In this document: piece after piece, positions 1 through 9,436 of the stretch | Layout: every line of letters starts with the position of its first letter | Numbering within the stretch: the first letter of the stretch is position 1 | Origin: Diploptera punctata | Lineage: Eukaryota; Arthropoda; Insecta; Blattodea; Blaberidae | Reading direction: 5' to 3' | Length of the DNA stretch: 64,000 nt | Assembly: GCA_030220185.1 (NCBI GenBank) | Contig: JASPKZ010007797.1 | Coordinates: forward strand, 2,834,001-2,898,000 | The notes under the pieces: generated by a model | What the model saw: the letters and a program-made list of their open reading frames with translations, nothing else | Told to the model about the DNA's origin: nothing | The model's database searches: none | Translations under genes and position numbers: made by a program

Positions 1-189
1 GGATGGCCCAGAAATCTACTTGTTGCAAGAATTGAAAGCAAATCTAAAGTACTACCCAACGGGGTAAAAGTGTTGGGGTTTACATCCATGCAGCATTTAT
101 TCTGCAAGTGATGTTATGGTTATAGCGCCAATACTCGGTCCCTAGAGCCTCATCTGTTATAAGTAGGTTGCACCACGGGCAGGTTGAGG

Positions 190-535
190 TTAGGTTTTGG
201 ATAGGAGAGATTTTAAAATGCACTTCACTCTCCCATGCAACCCGCATAACTGATTTAATTGATGTAAAGAGTACTGCAAATTATTTTCATTTTCTTGAAT
301 AATAACCACATCATCAGTATACATTAAAACATTTAATATTAACATTTCTTTTCCAATTTTTGATGATGTCATTAATATATAAATTAGAAAGAGTAGGTGA
401 TAAACTACACCCATGTCTTATACCTCTATTTATCAACCGACATGTCATAATGACATTATGACTCATAATGTCAGTTGAAAATGAGAGGGATGTTCCTCTT
501 GAAAACTGCAGTTCCCATGTGTAAGAAAACATAAA
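190..535 (-). pseudogene. LINE reverse transcriptase fragment
   Basis: Two adjacent minus-strand frames together encode a piece of a non-LTR reverse transcriptase: a 'GIRHGCSLSPTLSNLYIND' segment (RT motif with the SP.LFN signature) followed in another frame by 'LMYTDDVVI', the catalytic YxDD box with T for A. The frame change between them marks it as dead. Bases 1-189 carry nothing I recognise. Confidence 0.75.
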
Positions 536-599
536 CTATGAGGTAAGATAAGAAATGACTCGTTCATTCATTGAATTAAGAACCTCATAATGTTATTCC

Positions 600-760
600 C
601 TATGTTTAACTATGAATAGTTTGGCTGATGTTATGTTGCTCAGGAGAACTGCTTCTTCCAGTCCTCCTGGATGACAAATCATCAGTCAAAATATTCCTGA
701 AGGTGAAATCCTAAGTTTTGAAACCAGTATCATTAGAAGACTGGATATGAGGTAAGGTAT
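600..760 (-). mobile_element. Penelope-like 3' tail remnant
   Basis: Shares two blocks with the end of the Penelope-like fragment near 15 kb: 'agaactgcttcttcc' and the 'agaagactggatatgagg' motif, here rearranged relative to each other. It has no intact frame. The assignment rests only on this similarity. Bases 760-1180 show no recognisable element. Confidence 0.35.
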
Positions 761-1179
761 AAAGAATTTTAATTTAAATCTTAACTGAAATGTAGTAATA
801 TACCTGCAGGGATTGGACAAAACAATGTGAACATGCATCTAATTTGGCACAGAACCCTTTTTGACAGTGATAAAATCCTTAATCATCCTGGGAATGAATG
901 CATACTAATCCTGAAAGAGTCAGTGTGATTCCATACAGTTCCGAAAAAAAAAATCCTCCAATTCCTTGAGATCTCCTAAAGGACCTAAGTTGTCTAATTT
1001 ACAATGTACGCTGGAGGGAAAATTTTTATAGGATCGTAACAGGCCTTGGCCTAATACTTGGAAGAAAGAAGAAGAAGACAATGTACATTGATAATTGACA
1101 TTTTATTTAATCACATTAACAGAGAACTAGCACATAAATTGCAATATATTCATAAGAAATGTGGTCATATTTACTCCTT

Positions 1180-1683
1180 ATAGGAAAACCAGAAGGAAAG
1201 CATCCAGTAGGTATACGCTATGAGGATTTAATTGTTTACTGTCCTCTTATAACCTTGTCTATCAATATTCACAATAACATTTATTTGTCAATTGTGTTCT
1301 TTTTTCAAAATTCTTTGAAATGGTTGGGTGTTTTCATCCCCCACCCTCCTAACGCATTCAATGTGCAGTTATTTTGTTAAGTAAGACATTCAACTGTTTT
1401 TGGTCTTCCCTCTGGCATATTATGGTGATGGAGGGAAAGATAAGTACCCGTCTCTTTCTTAAACCAACCAGACTACCTTTCTCTCTTAAAACCACTGGAT
1501 AACTAAATCCTCACAGACTATAGACCAAGAATGAGGAGGGAGAATAACATTAATCATTATTTTAGGGAGATAAATTAAACAGGGGATGATTGGAAGATGT
1601 TGGCTTAGGATAGGGAAATATGGAGGGCTTATGTCCATGTGACTATGAGCCTACAGGTTCGGTAGTGCTACTGAGTTAGTGCA
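1180..1683 (+). mobile_element. LINE 3'-end fragment, split by a MITE
   Basis: The flanks match the C-terminal end of the LINE at 41284-42887: 'ggaaaaccagaaggaaag' on the left and 'agaccaagaatgagg' plus the terminal 'gagcctacaggttcgg' block on the right. The two parts are contiguous in other copies (10.8 kb, 56.1 kb) but separated here by a 307-bp insertion. Confidence 0.75.
1214..1520. mobile_element. MITE inserted in a LINE at TA
   Basis: A 307-bp insertion bounded by TA (1212-1213 and 1521-1522) with imperfect terminal inverted repeats of about 20 bp: 'tacgctatgaggatttaatt' on the left against the reverse complement of 'aactaaatcctcacagacta' on the right, 16 of 20 matching. It has no coding capacity. 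TA duplication suggests a Tc1/mariner-type or related transposase supplied in trans. Confidence 0.75.
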
Positions 1684-1719
1684 CCATGAAGTTATTTTAT
1701 GGTCTTAATACATAATTCC

Positions 1720-1860
1720 ATTATATTTGAAGAGAAAAATATATGCTCATACTGGGGTTTGAACCCAGGAGCTTTCGCTTTATATGAAACAAAGGATAGA
1801 AAGCGAAATGTCCTGGTTTCAAACCCCAGTCTGAGCGTATTTTTTCTCTTCAAATATAAT
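1720..1860. repeat. Long inverted repeat with tRNA-like B-box arms
   Basis: Arms of about 60 bp (1720-1779 and 1801-1860) pair around a loop of about 20 bp. The outer ends 'attatatttgaagagaaaaa' and its complement are nearly perfect. Each arm carries a 'ggtttgaaccc'-type box, so this may be two SINE ends joined head to head. It lies 62 bp upstream of a candidate exon. Confidence 0.7.
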
Positions 1861-1921
1861 TGATCCATCATTGAGATATATGAAATGAATAATAAAAACA
1901 TAATTCCATGTCCATTTCCAG

Positions 1922-2010
1922 TCCTATATCCTGATAATGTCGAGAAGCTGCATTCCACTACTGATCACCATCTTGAAATAGGAATTGTTGTACAATATAC
2001 ATTGAAACAG
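1922..2010 (+). CDS. Candidate internal coding exon, gene unknown
   Basis: An 89-bp segment is bounded by a pyrimidine-rich acceptor ('tccatttccag') and a consensus donor ('cag|gtaagt'). Only one frame stays open: two leading bases, then 29 codons beginning LYPDNVEKLHST and ending VQYTLKQ, so acceptor phase 2 and donor phase 0. The composition looks coding and unlike the flanking repeats. I found no convincing partner exon: a similar acceptor at 650-703 is in a Penelope remnant and has the wrong phase. The neighbouring exons may lie outside the window. An R730 repeat begins 12 bp after the donor. A chance match remains possible. Confidence 0.4.
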
Positions 2011-2022
2011 GTAAGTATCCTT

Positions 2023-2569
2023 GACTACTTAATTCATGCCTCAAATGGTAGTCAATGACCAATGACAGTCTTGTTTCACCACACTCTTTACCAGCTCCTG
2101 CTTTTGTAATAATAACAATGAAAGCTCCTCCTTTTTAATATTATGAACAGCTCAGAACATTATTTTTCTCCAACAAACACATTGAATATAGCAAATAATA
2201 AACAGATTCCTTGATTTTACCGAGTTGTTTACTAAAAAAATAATAACCTATAATGTTGATTATAATATACAGTTTGATGTGTTTCATTATTTCTCCACTT
2301 AGGGTGCATTCTTACAATTTTGCGATCCTATTTGGCAATAAATAATATGATCAAGTTGCAGTGAATATACATAACCTCACATTTCTGATTTGTTTTCAAA
2401 CATTGCCATTTACATTAAATATAGAAATATTTTTTAAAATATCGGTAACTATATTTAAATAATGACTTTTTAGTAAACAGCTTAATTTTATTTGTTAAAT
2501 AGTCTTAACAAATGCCACTCTTGATTTCCAAATCCTCTAGATAAATTCACTCGTGACATTACTTATGAT
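2023..2569 (+). repeat. R730 interspersed repeat, copy 1
   Basis: Begins 'gactacttaattcatgcc' and ends near 'cattacttatgatg', matching copies at 30861, 44298 and 61420. This copy lacks both insertions (SINE-B, hAT) found in the 30.9-kb copy, so it serves as an empty site. It has no coding frame and its superfamily is unknown. Confidence 0.8.
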
Positions 2570-2700
2570 GTGTAAACAGTTAGATGGGAACAAATAAATT
2601 CAAGGTCTCTACTGGGAAGCAAAAGAAAATCTAATTAAAATGCATTACCTTTGGACGACATCTGATTTCATCTGAAAAATAACATTAAAAAAAATTACAT

Positions 2701-2790
2701 GACACAAGAGCCCTTAATGGCTCTTTGCCTACCAGCCGTCTGCTGGCTTCACATCCACATATGTTAATCATAGAGATGTGACATGTCAAT
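2701..2790 (-). mobile_element. SINE-C 3' fragment
   Basis: Matches the SINE-C body: 'gcttcacatccacatatg' and the 'ggctctttgcctaccagc' block. The tRNA-like head is missing. Confidence 0.65.
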
Positions 2791-2904
2791 ATATTGGGTC
2801 CACAAGCTTCCAGGATGTAATGTCCAGTCGATAAAGCCAAATAAGACAAAAGGTCCAATCTGAAATGTACATTTCAATTTATTGAATTATAATCAAAACA
2901 TTCT

Positions 2905-3480
2905 GACAGCCCCGGTGGACTAGCAATTATATTCCTTGCTTCTTCTGGTCCTGAGTGTTGCAGGTTCAAACCCAGACAAAGTCGATGGATTTTTTTTTTC
3001 TTCACACGACAGATCTAGAAGGCCCTTGAACTCCCAGCTGGCCTCATATCCACATGTGTTTATCACATAGGTAGATGATCATCCAACCAATGTAGGGGCG
3101 ACATGTGGTCAGGATATCAGGCTCCCAGCCATTATAGCCAGTTTTCTCAACCTAGAACCGCTACTTATTGTAACTACCCAAATGCTTCATGATGCTGGGT
3201 GGGCACCAGTCCCATACTGGCCGAAATTCCATGAGAAAATTTCTTCCCCCATGTGGACTCATATCAGCGCAAGTCCCATAGCTCTGTGTCAAGGCATCCT
3301 TCCTTAACCAGTCAGCTAAGGCATGTGACGATGAATTTTTTTTAGGATGGGAAAATCCAAGCAGCAAGTCCTCTGGGAGGGTTAAGCCATAGGTCCTGAG
3401 TCTGTAGATTTTCAGGCTCATAAAAAAACCTTAAGCATGAATAAGCAAAATTTACCAACCTTCTTTATCCTAGTAATACC
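2905..3480 (+). mobile_element. SINE-E, split by SINE-C
   Basis: Head 2905-2990 contains the B-box-like 'gcaggttcaaaccc' and 'gtcgatggatttttttt'; the tail resumes at 3334 with 'ggatgggaaaatccaagc' and 'gattttcaggctcataaa'. The uninterrupted arrangement is seen on the minus strand at 53425-53678, which confirms that the middle is an insertion. Confidence 0.75.
2999..3328 (-). mobile_element. SINE-C inserted in SINE-E
   Basis: A near full-length minus-strand SINE-C, including the 'cccatactggccgaaattcc' and 'gtgtcaaggcatccttcc' blocks. It is flanked by a target duplication of about 15 bp, 'cgatggatttttttt' against 'cgatgaatttttttt', with one mismatch. Confidence 0.75.
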
Positions 3481-3869
3481 TTAGTTGTCCATTAGATGCC
3501 TTATTGGGTTGATATGTTGACCGCATATCATTCATGACATCTCTAGTAATTAGATTAACTTGGTCTAGCAACTCCTAACAAATGAAAGGTTATGGCCCAA
3601 CACTTGGGCTGTTACACCATTGTAGATAGTTGTCGAATCAATATATTCTACAATTTATGTTTCATATTCATCAATCTCACTGGGGTTATATGATCCTGTA
3701 TGCATTTGCCTTCAGGTATTTATTTATGTGACCATTAGTTTTATATTCGTCATGTTGTACAATTTTTTTTTTCTTATTTGCTCTCGGTTTTTGTAAACAT
3801 TTTCTAGAAAGTGGTGGACATATATGAGTATGACCATCTTAATAAATGTGTCATAATTTGTTCATTACA

Positions 3870-4135
3870 TTGTTGTTCGTTGTTTAACACTTACATAAAC
3901 TTCCAGATGATATACGTACATCAAGCTTTGAAATTTTCTATGGTTTGATTCGACAAATGCAGTTTGTCCTATTTTCTTTGTTTATCATCCCATGTGTTTG
4001 GACCTTCTCCTGCCTCCTACATGTTGGCTCAATATAATCGATGAAGTCATCTAAATTGTGTTCACTGTTTTCTGCAATGTAATCAAATATTTCAAGATCT
4101 TCCAATGGCACAGAAGGCAGGACAAACTAAACAGT
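3870..4135 (-). pseudogene. MULE-like transposase C-terminal remnant
   Basis: One minus-strand frame gives 'VPLEDLEIFDYIAENS' and 'LDDFIDYIEPT', followed after a frame change by 'FVESNHRKFQSLM'. This order (acidic segment, then an RTN...VE..H.K.Q motif) resembles the C-terminus of Mutator-like transposases as I remember them. Stops and frame changes show it is dead. Assignment is from motif recall only. Confidence 0.4.
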
Positions 4136-4160
4136 GCTTCATTGGAGACTGCACTCTTAA

Positions 4161-5485
4161 CACATTGGTGACAGGCCACGGAGATCTCCATGTTTAAATG
4201 TCCAGTGCTAGACGATGGGCCACGGAGATTTCCGTTTTATATGGTTTCCCTGCCTCTTCGCTTTTGAAAGAGGCATGCAATTTTGTTTTTTCTCATTGTG
4301 AAATAAATTTTAGTTGTTTTTTTACTCCTCTCTTCTCTTTTATGAAATTTCCATCTTTAGAGAAAGAGGTGTTTACAGTTTTAAGATAGACGGCTGGTGA
4401 AATATGGAATTTTAGTGCCGGTAGTTAGGCGATTACGGGATACGTATGTAACCTGTAAATATATGTTGCAGAGGGGAAAAAATGAGAAGAAACACTTTTT
4501 TGCATTCTGGAGCCGAATTTATATCCGTAGCATCCTGTCTACCAAGATAATTATTATAATAGTGTAACTATAGCTGAAAATTTGCTCGAAAGAAAGACGA
4601 GAGTTTGTGGAACAATAAGGATTAACAGAGGACTTCCAAAATCATTTGTGGAAGCAGGAAATAAACTCAAACCAGGAGAAAGTTTATTTTGTATAAGGGG
4701 GAAGTTTTGCTTCAAACATGGAAAGATAAAAGAGACGTAAGAATGGTTAGCACATTACATCAGGCAACACGAGAGTGGGAGGGGTAAAGTTGTAAAAATG
4801 CCCTATTGAATACTTCAATATAACAAGTATGTGAAGGGCGTAGACAGGGCTGACCAGTACCTATCATATTACTACATCCTTAGAAAAACAGTGAAATGGA
4901 GCAAGAAAGATGTATTGGGGCTTCTGATTTTTGTGCACTCTTTAATGCTTTCAGGGTCTATAAATTTCAAAACCCTAACAACAAAATGTCAAACAGAAGT
5001 TTTTTGCTTGAAACAGCCTCTTGTTTGGCAGTCGTGAAATTAGGAACAGATGACAGGAAAGAGGAAGAAAGACAGAGAGAAAATGAAACCACTTCTAGGA
5101 CACCACGTCAAAACCCACCATGGAGGCTGAGACATGAAGAAACATAAATTAACACCAATTACTGGAAAGAAAAAAATACCCCTCCAAACCTTGCCGCGTT
5201 TGCAGTGAACACAAGAAAAGAAACTCACTATATTATGCTCTTTTGCATTGTGTCTTTACATAAAGGGAATGTTTCCAACACTATCACACCCTTAATTTAT
5301 ACTAGAAGGTCTGGTGAGAACACTAATAAAGAATTACTTATGTATTATTGTTATTGATTGTAAATATATTGATGTAAAAACCACACTGTGCTAGCGCGGT
5401 TTAAAATTTAAAAGTCCACCCCACTGACAGAAATGTCCAGTCTAGCAGAGGTGAGTGGAATGCACAGCTGTCGGTCACCAATGTA
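4161..5485 (+). mobile_element. piggyBac-type element, degenerate
   Basis: Bounded by the piggyBac target TTAA at 4157-4160 and 5486-5489. The termini are related in inverted orientation: 'cacattggtgacagg' on the left against 'tacattggtgaccga' (reverse complement) on the right. At 1325 bp it is much shorter than an autonomous piggyBac, so it carries an internal deletion. Near the left end two subterminal direct repeats of 'ggccacggagat' are visible. The interior holds a broken transposase. Confidence 0.85.
4546..5300 (+). pseudogene. piggyBac transposase fragment
   Basis: Plus-strand frames read 'DNYYNSVTIAENLLERKT' and 'VCGTIRINRGLPK', then after stops 'NKYVKGVDRADQYLSYY' and 'RKTVKWSKKD'. 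These correspond to the conserved DDE-domain blocks of piggyBac transposases; the D in 'GVDRADQ' is a catalytic-region aspartate in that family. A Cys-containing end piece occurs near 5190. The N-terminal half is absent, and at least two stops or frameshifts interrupt the rest. The flanking TTAA sites and inverted ends independently support piggyBac. Confidence 0.85.
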
Positions 5486-5609
5486 TTAATAATATATAAA
5501 TATCCATTAATAAATTACAATAAAAAGTAACATTATGAGATTCTTCTTAATAAATAAGGTGAATTCAGAGTAATCTTACCTCATGAACTGTTGTGTTCTA
5601 TTTGAACAC

Positions 5610-5876
5610 GTTTCAATATATCATGTATACCATTATCAGCTTTTCCAGACTGTTGAATATTATGTTATTGGCTCTGGATGTCAGCTCCTACTCCCATTTT
5701 TGGCTGACCAAAGAACTTGTAAATCAAATCTTTTTCCCCGGGAATTTCAAAAACAAAATTATGAATTTTGAAATTCCTGGGGAATACAAGGTCAGCCAAA
5801 AGATGGAGTGAGAGCTGATAACAAAAATTCAACAGCCTGGAAAAGCTGGTGATGGTATATATGGTATATTGAAATC
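5610..5876. repeat. Imperfect foldback element
   Basis: A long imperfect palindrome. The outer arms 'gtttcaatatatcatgtata' and 'ggtatattgaaatc' pair, as do 'cagcttttccagactgttga' and 'caacagcctggaaaagctgg'; the centre is itself palindromic ('gaatttcaaaa' / 'ttttgaaattc'). There is no coding frame of note. A MITE or foldback transposon is the simplest reading. Confidence 0.7.
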
Positions 5877-5956
5877 CAGAGTCCTTCAGCTCAATTCCTA
5901 GTTTAGGTATACATTTTTCTCTTAAAATATTAATTTATACTTCAACAGAAGTGACA

Positions 5957-6544
5957 TCTATATACATAAAAATGAATGTATGTCTGTTTGTTTGTCCTTT
6001 ATGTGCTACCATACCATTCATCTTATTGTGAAGGGGCTTTTTTGCAAAATGTTCAGGAGCTTTCTGGGAAGGTTTTATGCTATAAGAGAGTTGTAATACT
6101 CAACCCTAAAAAATCACCCTTTATAGTGAAAAAAGCTTTTTGGATGCTTAATTAGCTTATGCTGCCTAAACCATAACAAATATACCAAATTAATGTACAC
6201 AGAATTGTATATCTCAAAAATGTCTGTGACAGCATATCTTTATCTTTTATGAATAACTCACAATAACCATTTTTGTCTTTCATTGATGCCAAGAATAGGA
6301 TAAGTAGATTCCTGGGCAATGTAGCAGCGCATGGCTGGTATTCTTTTATGGATAACTCCATGAATTTTGTCTCTCAGCTCATTTATGTCAAGAAAATCAG
6401 GATAAGTAGATTCCCAGGCAATGCCGGGTAATCTAAAAATAATTACGATATAAATTTATAATTTTTCCTTTTAGTTATTGAATTAAACCAAAAAAATTCT
6501 TTTTATTTATTTAGACATAACAGCGCATGCCGGGTATTAGCTAG
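5957..6544 (+). mobile_element. Non-autonomous Helitron-type element
   Basis: Begins with TC after an A, followed by 'tatatacataaaaatgaatg', and ends 'gcatgccgggtattagCTAG' before a T. This matches the 5'-TC...CTRR-3' ends and A|T insertion site of Helitrons. Internal duplications of the 'agattcc..ggcaatg' block occur at about 6300 and 6405. No Rep/helicase frame is present. Confidence 0.7.
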
Positions 6545-6599
6545 TTTAAAATAAAAATACTGAAAATATGTTTTACCAACTATAAAAGTAATGTTAAAA

Positions 6600-6784
6600 G
6601 AATAATAAATAAAAAAAATTCATTGGAGTTTATCGTAGAGGAAGACCCCAGAAAAAAAGGGTTCAGGATGTATAAGAAGATAATAAAAAGATGAGGATAA
6701 CAGATGGCAAAAAAAAACAGGACTAAAATTGTTGGGGGAAGATCGTGAAGGAAACTAGGGCGCATCAAGGGCTGTAGCGTAGAA
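6600..6784 (+). mobile_element. LINE 3'-end fragment
   Basis: The translation contains 'YRRGRPQKKRVQDV' followed by a charged segment, the (R/K)RGRPKKRW-type end seen at the C-terminus of several LINE ORF2 proteins. Stops are present. The next element starts directly after it. Confidence 0.5.
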
Positions 6785-6786
6785 TA

Positions 6787-7551
6787 CTGTATTTATGCAT
6801 GTATAGGCTGCACTTTTTTTTACCCAAAATATAAGTTTCAAAATTAGGGTGCAACTTATACATGAAATATCTAGAAAACGTGCTTCATTTTAGAACAATT
6901 TTATTGTCAACACAGCTGAATTACAAAGTTGTGACATGTCCAAAATTGCCTTGTCCAGCTGTAACTTTCCTTAAATTCACTGCACGGGATTTCCATATTC
7001 TTGGTTTTCTTAAGGCCTTCAAACTGAAAATCCATCTGCCCTTGTTTTCCATATGTAATCCAGGAGAACTCTTTTAACTGTGGATATTTCGCTTTCATTC
7101 CGTGGAAATATTGTCAATGCTGTGATGTGTTTTCAATTGCATGTTTTGTTTGGATCCACCATTGCACAATTTTTTTCATCCACATCAAACTTTCTTCCTG
7201 CTATCCTATTTCCATGTTCTGCTGCATAGTGCACCACTTGTAGCTTGAATTTGGAGGTATAACTTGCTCTGCACCAACCCAGGTTTACACACAGTGAACA
7301 GGAATGACAATGAATACCGTACCTACCAGCTGACCATCCTTTTATCCATGTGTTAATGACTGAGCTGCAGCCCTAATGTACTGTTACATAGCCATCAACA
7401 GGAGCTTTGGAATTTACAACATTGCCAGATTTAAAATGGTGTAGGCCTACTAGTGTCTTTTGCACTACTTCTTAGCAAAAATATAAGACAAATAATTTTT
7501 CCCCAATTTATTATCGCAAAACTTGGATGCGGCCTATACACATAAATATGA
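6787..7551 (-). mobile_element. pogo/Tigger-like element fossil
   Basis: TA dinucleotides at 6785-6786 and 7552-7553 flank related inverted ends ('tatttatgcatgtataggc' against 'atatttatgtgtataggc'). The minus-strand frame 6907-7098 begins MKAKYPQLKEF and continues to 'CSEFKESYSWTRQFW', which resembles the second CENP-B-type helix-turn-helix (KYP.LE ... FKAS..W..RF) of pogo transposases. The DDE domain is missing. Confidence 0.65.
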
Positions 7552-7559
7552 TATGATAT

Positions 7560-8600
7560 TGAGCCTCAAGTTCAGAGGAAAACAGGAAGATCATGACAGG
7601 GGAAGGAGTGTAGAAATGGAAGCCAGAAAGGAGGGGAAACTAATGGGGACAGTTGAATATTTTAGAACAGAATAGGGTGCACTGGAGTTGCTTCGTTGAG
7701 GTCCTAAGCTATGGATAAGGGTAACATGATACTTCTATTGTAGCATTGGGTATCTGTCTTATGTACATTATAATGGACCACTAGTTGCAAAATATTTTGA
7801 ATGTTTTTTTTTTATTACCTCTTTGTGTCTCTACCTGTCAACCTAAAGTGAGTTGAGTAGTTACATTAGGTGGAATATCTTAAGGATAGGATGATTTTAA
7901 GTTTAATTGCTAAGAGCAGAATCATATTCTAGTAAATTGCCAAATTTTGAAATCGTTTTCATGGTAAAGCTACAGTTTATTGGTTTGTAACCCCCTCCAG
8001 AATATTCAGCCAGCATACCCAACAACCTCATACTCCTGTAAGGAGGACAAGTTCAGTACGACAGAACAACGGTCGTGACGATACAGAGGATGGTACAGAA
8101 ATTATGTTCCAAAACTAGTTTATAGTCAAATAAGAAGAACAATATGAGGTGAGTGATAAAAAATTCTACCTTAAGTTCAGTACTGTTAATTAATAATGCA
8201 TCTTTTAGGTAATTTTTCATATAAGGTAAATTAAACCTCAAGGTGATTTATTCCTATAAAAGTTCAATTTTTTCATTATTTCTTCTACTTTTTTTGTACC
8301 AAAAACCAATCACACACACACATTCCTCAGGTCACTAATCACATTTTGCAAAAATTGTTCATCCCATTTTGGGCTGGTTTTTTTTTTTTATTGTGAGAAA
8401 AGTCTAGTATTTGTCAATCACAAATGTTTCTCAGTTCTACAGAATTGCAGTGTACATGTGCAATATGCTTAATGTAGCTTCCTCTGAATGCAGTGAAATC
8501 GGTGTTACCAACTTTCACAATAAATTCCCAAATGTTTATAATAAAAAGATCTACACCAACTTCCCTCTTCCTAACCTAACAAAATAAATTACATGCATAT
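7560..8600. other. Intergenic, no gene recognised
   Basis: AT-rich sequence. A purine-rich block at 7560-7720 may be a decayed LINE piece. The 'cctataaaagttcaat' motif near 8255 recurs at 17160 next to the Penelope-like fragment. No convincing coding frame. Confidence 0.4.
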
Positions 8601-8607
8601 TATATAA

Positions 8608-8945
8608 TAATGCCATAGCTGAGTGATTAAGGCAAGATGCCTTGGCACACAGCTATGGTACTTGCGCTGGTTCAAGTCCGCATGAGGGAAGAAATTTTCT
8701 CATGGAATTTCGGCTAGTATGGGACCAGTGCCCACACAGCATCGAGGCATTTCAGTAGCTACAGTAAGTAGCGACTTCAGGTTGAGAAGACCAGCTGTAA
8801 TGGCTGGGAGTCTCCACACGCTGACCACATGTCATCTCTACATTGGCTTATAATCATCTACATCTGTGATTAACACATGTGGATGTGAGGCCAGCAGCCT
8901 GCTGGTAGGCCAAGGGCCTTCCAGGCCTGTCACACTTGGAGTTTA
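8608..8945 (+). mobile_element. SINE-C, near full length
   Basis: The tRNA-like head has an A-box-like 'agctgagtgattaaggc' and a B box 'ggttcaagtcc', followed by the SINE-C body ('gaagaaattttctcatggaa', 'ttgagaagaccagctg') and the 3' block 'atgtggatgtgaggccagc'. This is the best reference copy of the family in the window; its Leu-like head is inferred from the box spacing. Confidence 0.85.
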
Positions 8946-9423
8946 TTTAATAACCTATAAACTAATCTTCTTACACTATCTTGTCCCATCGGAACCTAAC
9001 AATAATAAATAAATTTCTTGAAATATGATTTGGAATTAATTAAGAATGTTGGCGACACCAATTTCAATGCTATCTAACGGAAGTTACATTTAGCATTTGC
9101 ACATCTCGTGCATGGACACTGTGATTCTATAGAGCTTCATTATCAATATTTGCATAATTGTATAAATATTTAAAAGTAATATGAAATGGTTTAAAGAATT
9201 GTTGCAAAATGTTTAAAATAGTGTGAAATGTTATTACAAATGGTAAAAGTAGTGCAGCAGTGGCATAAGAATGTTGTATGTAAAATCATGAGAGACAAAT
9301 ACTAAACTTGAGCCTTTTTTTAATACATAAATTACAGTATTGATATACCAGTGCTACAATCTGCAATTTATTTGTTCAAAGGAAGTATTAAAATGATCCA
9401 CTTCTGTTTTACAATACACAAAC

Positions 9424-9429
9424 TTTATT
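9424..9429 (-). terminator. Polyadenylation signal of REXO4-like gene
   Basis: AATAAA on the minus strand, only 7 nt after the TAA stop at 9437-9439. It is the nearest canonical signal, and would imply an exceptionally short 3' UTR if used. Confidence 0.5.
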
Positions 9430-9436
9430 AAAATGG

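Noticed and set aside
650..703. Short exon-like segment (LLDDKSSVKIFLK) with acceptor 'gcttcttccag'
   Set aside because: The acceptor lies in a Penelope-like tail also present at 15.0 kb, the donor is weak, and its phase does not fit the exon at 1922.
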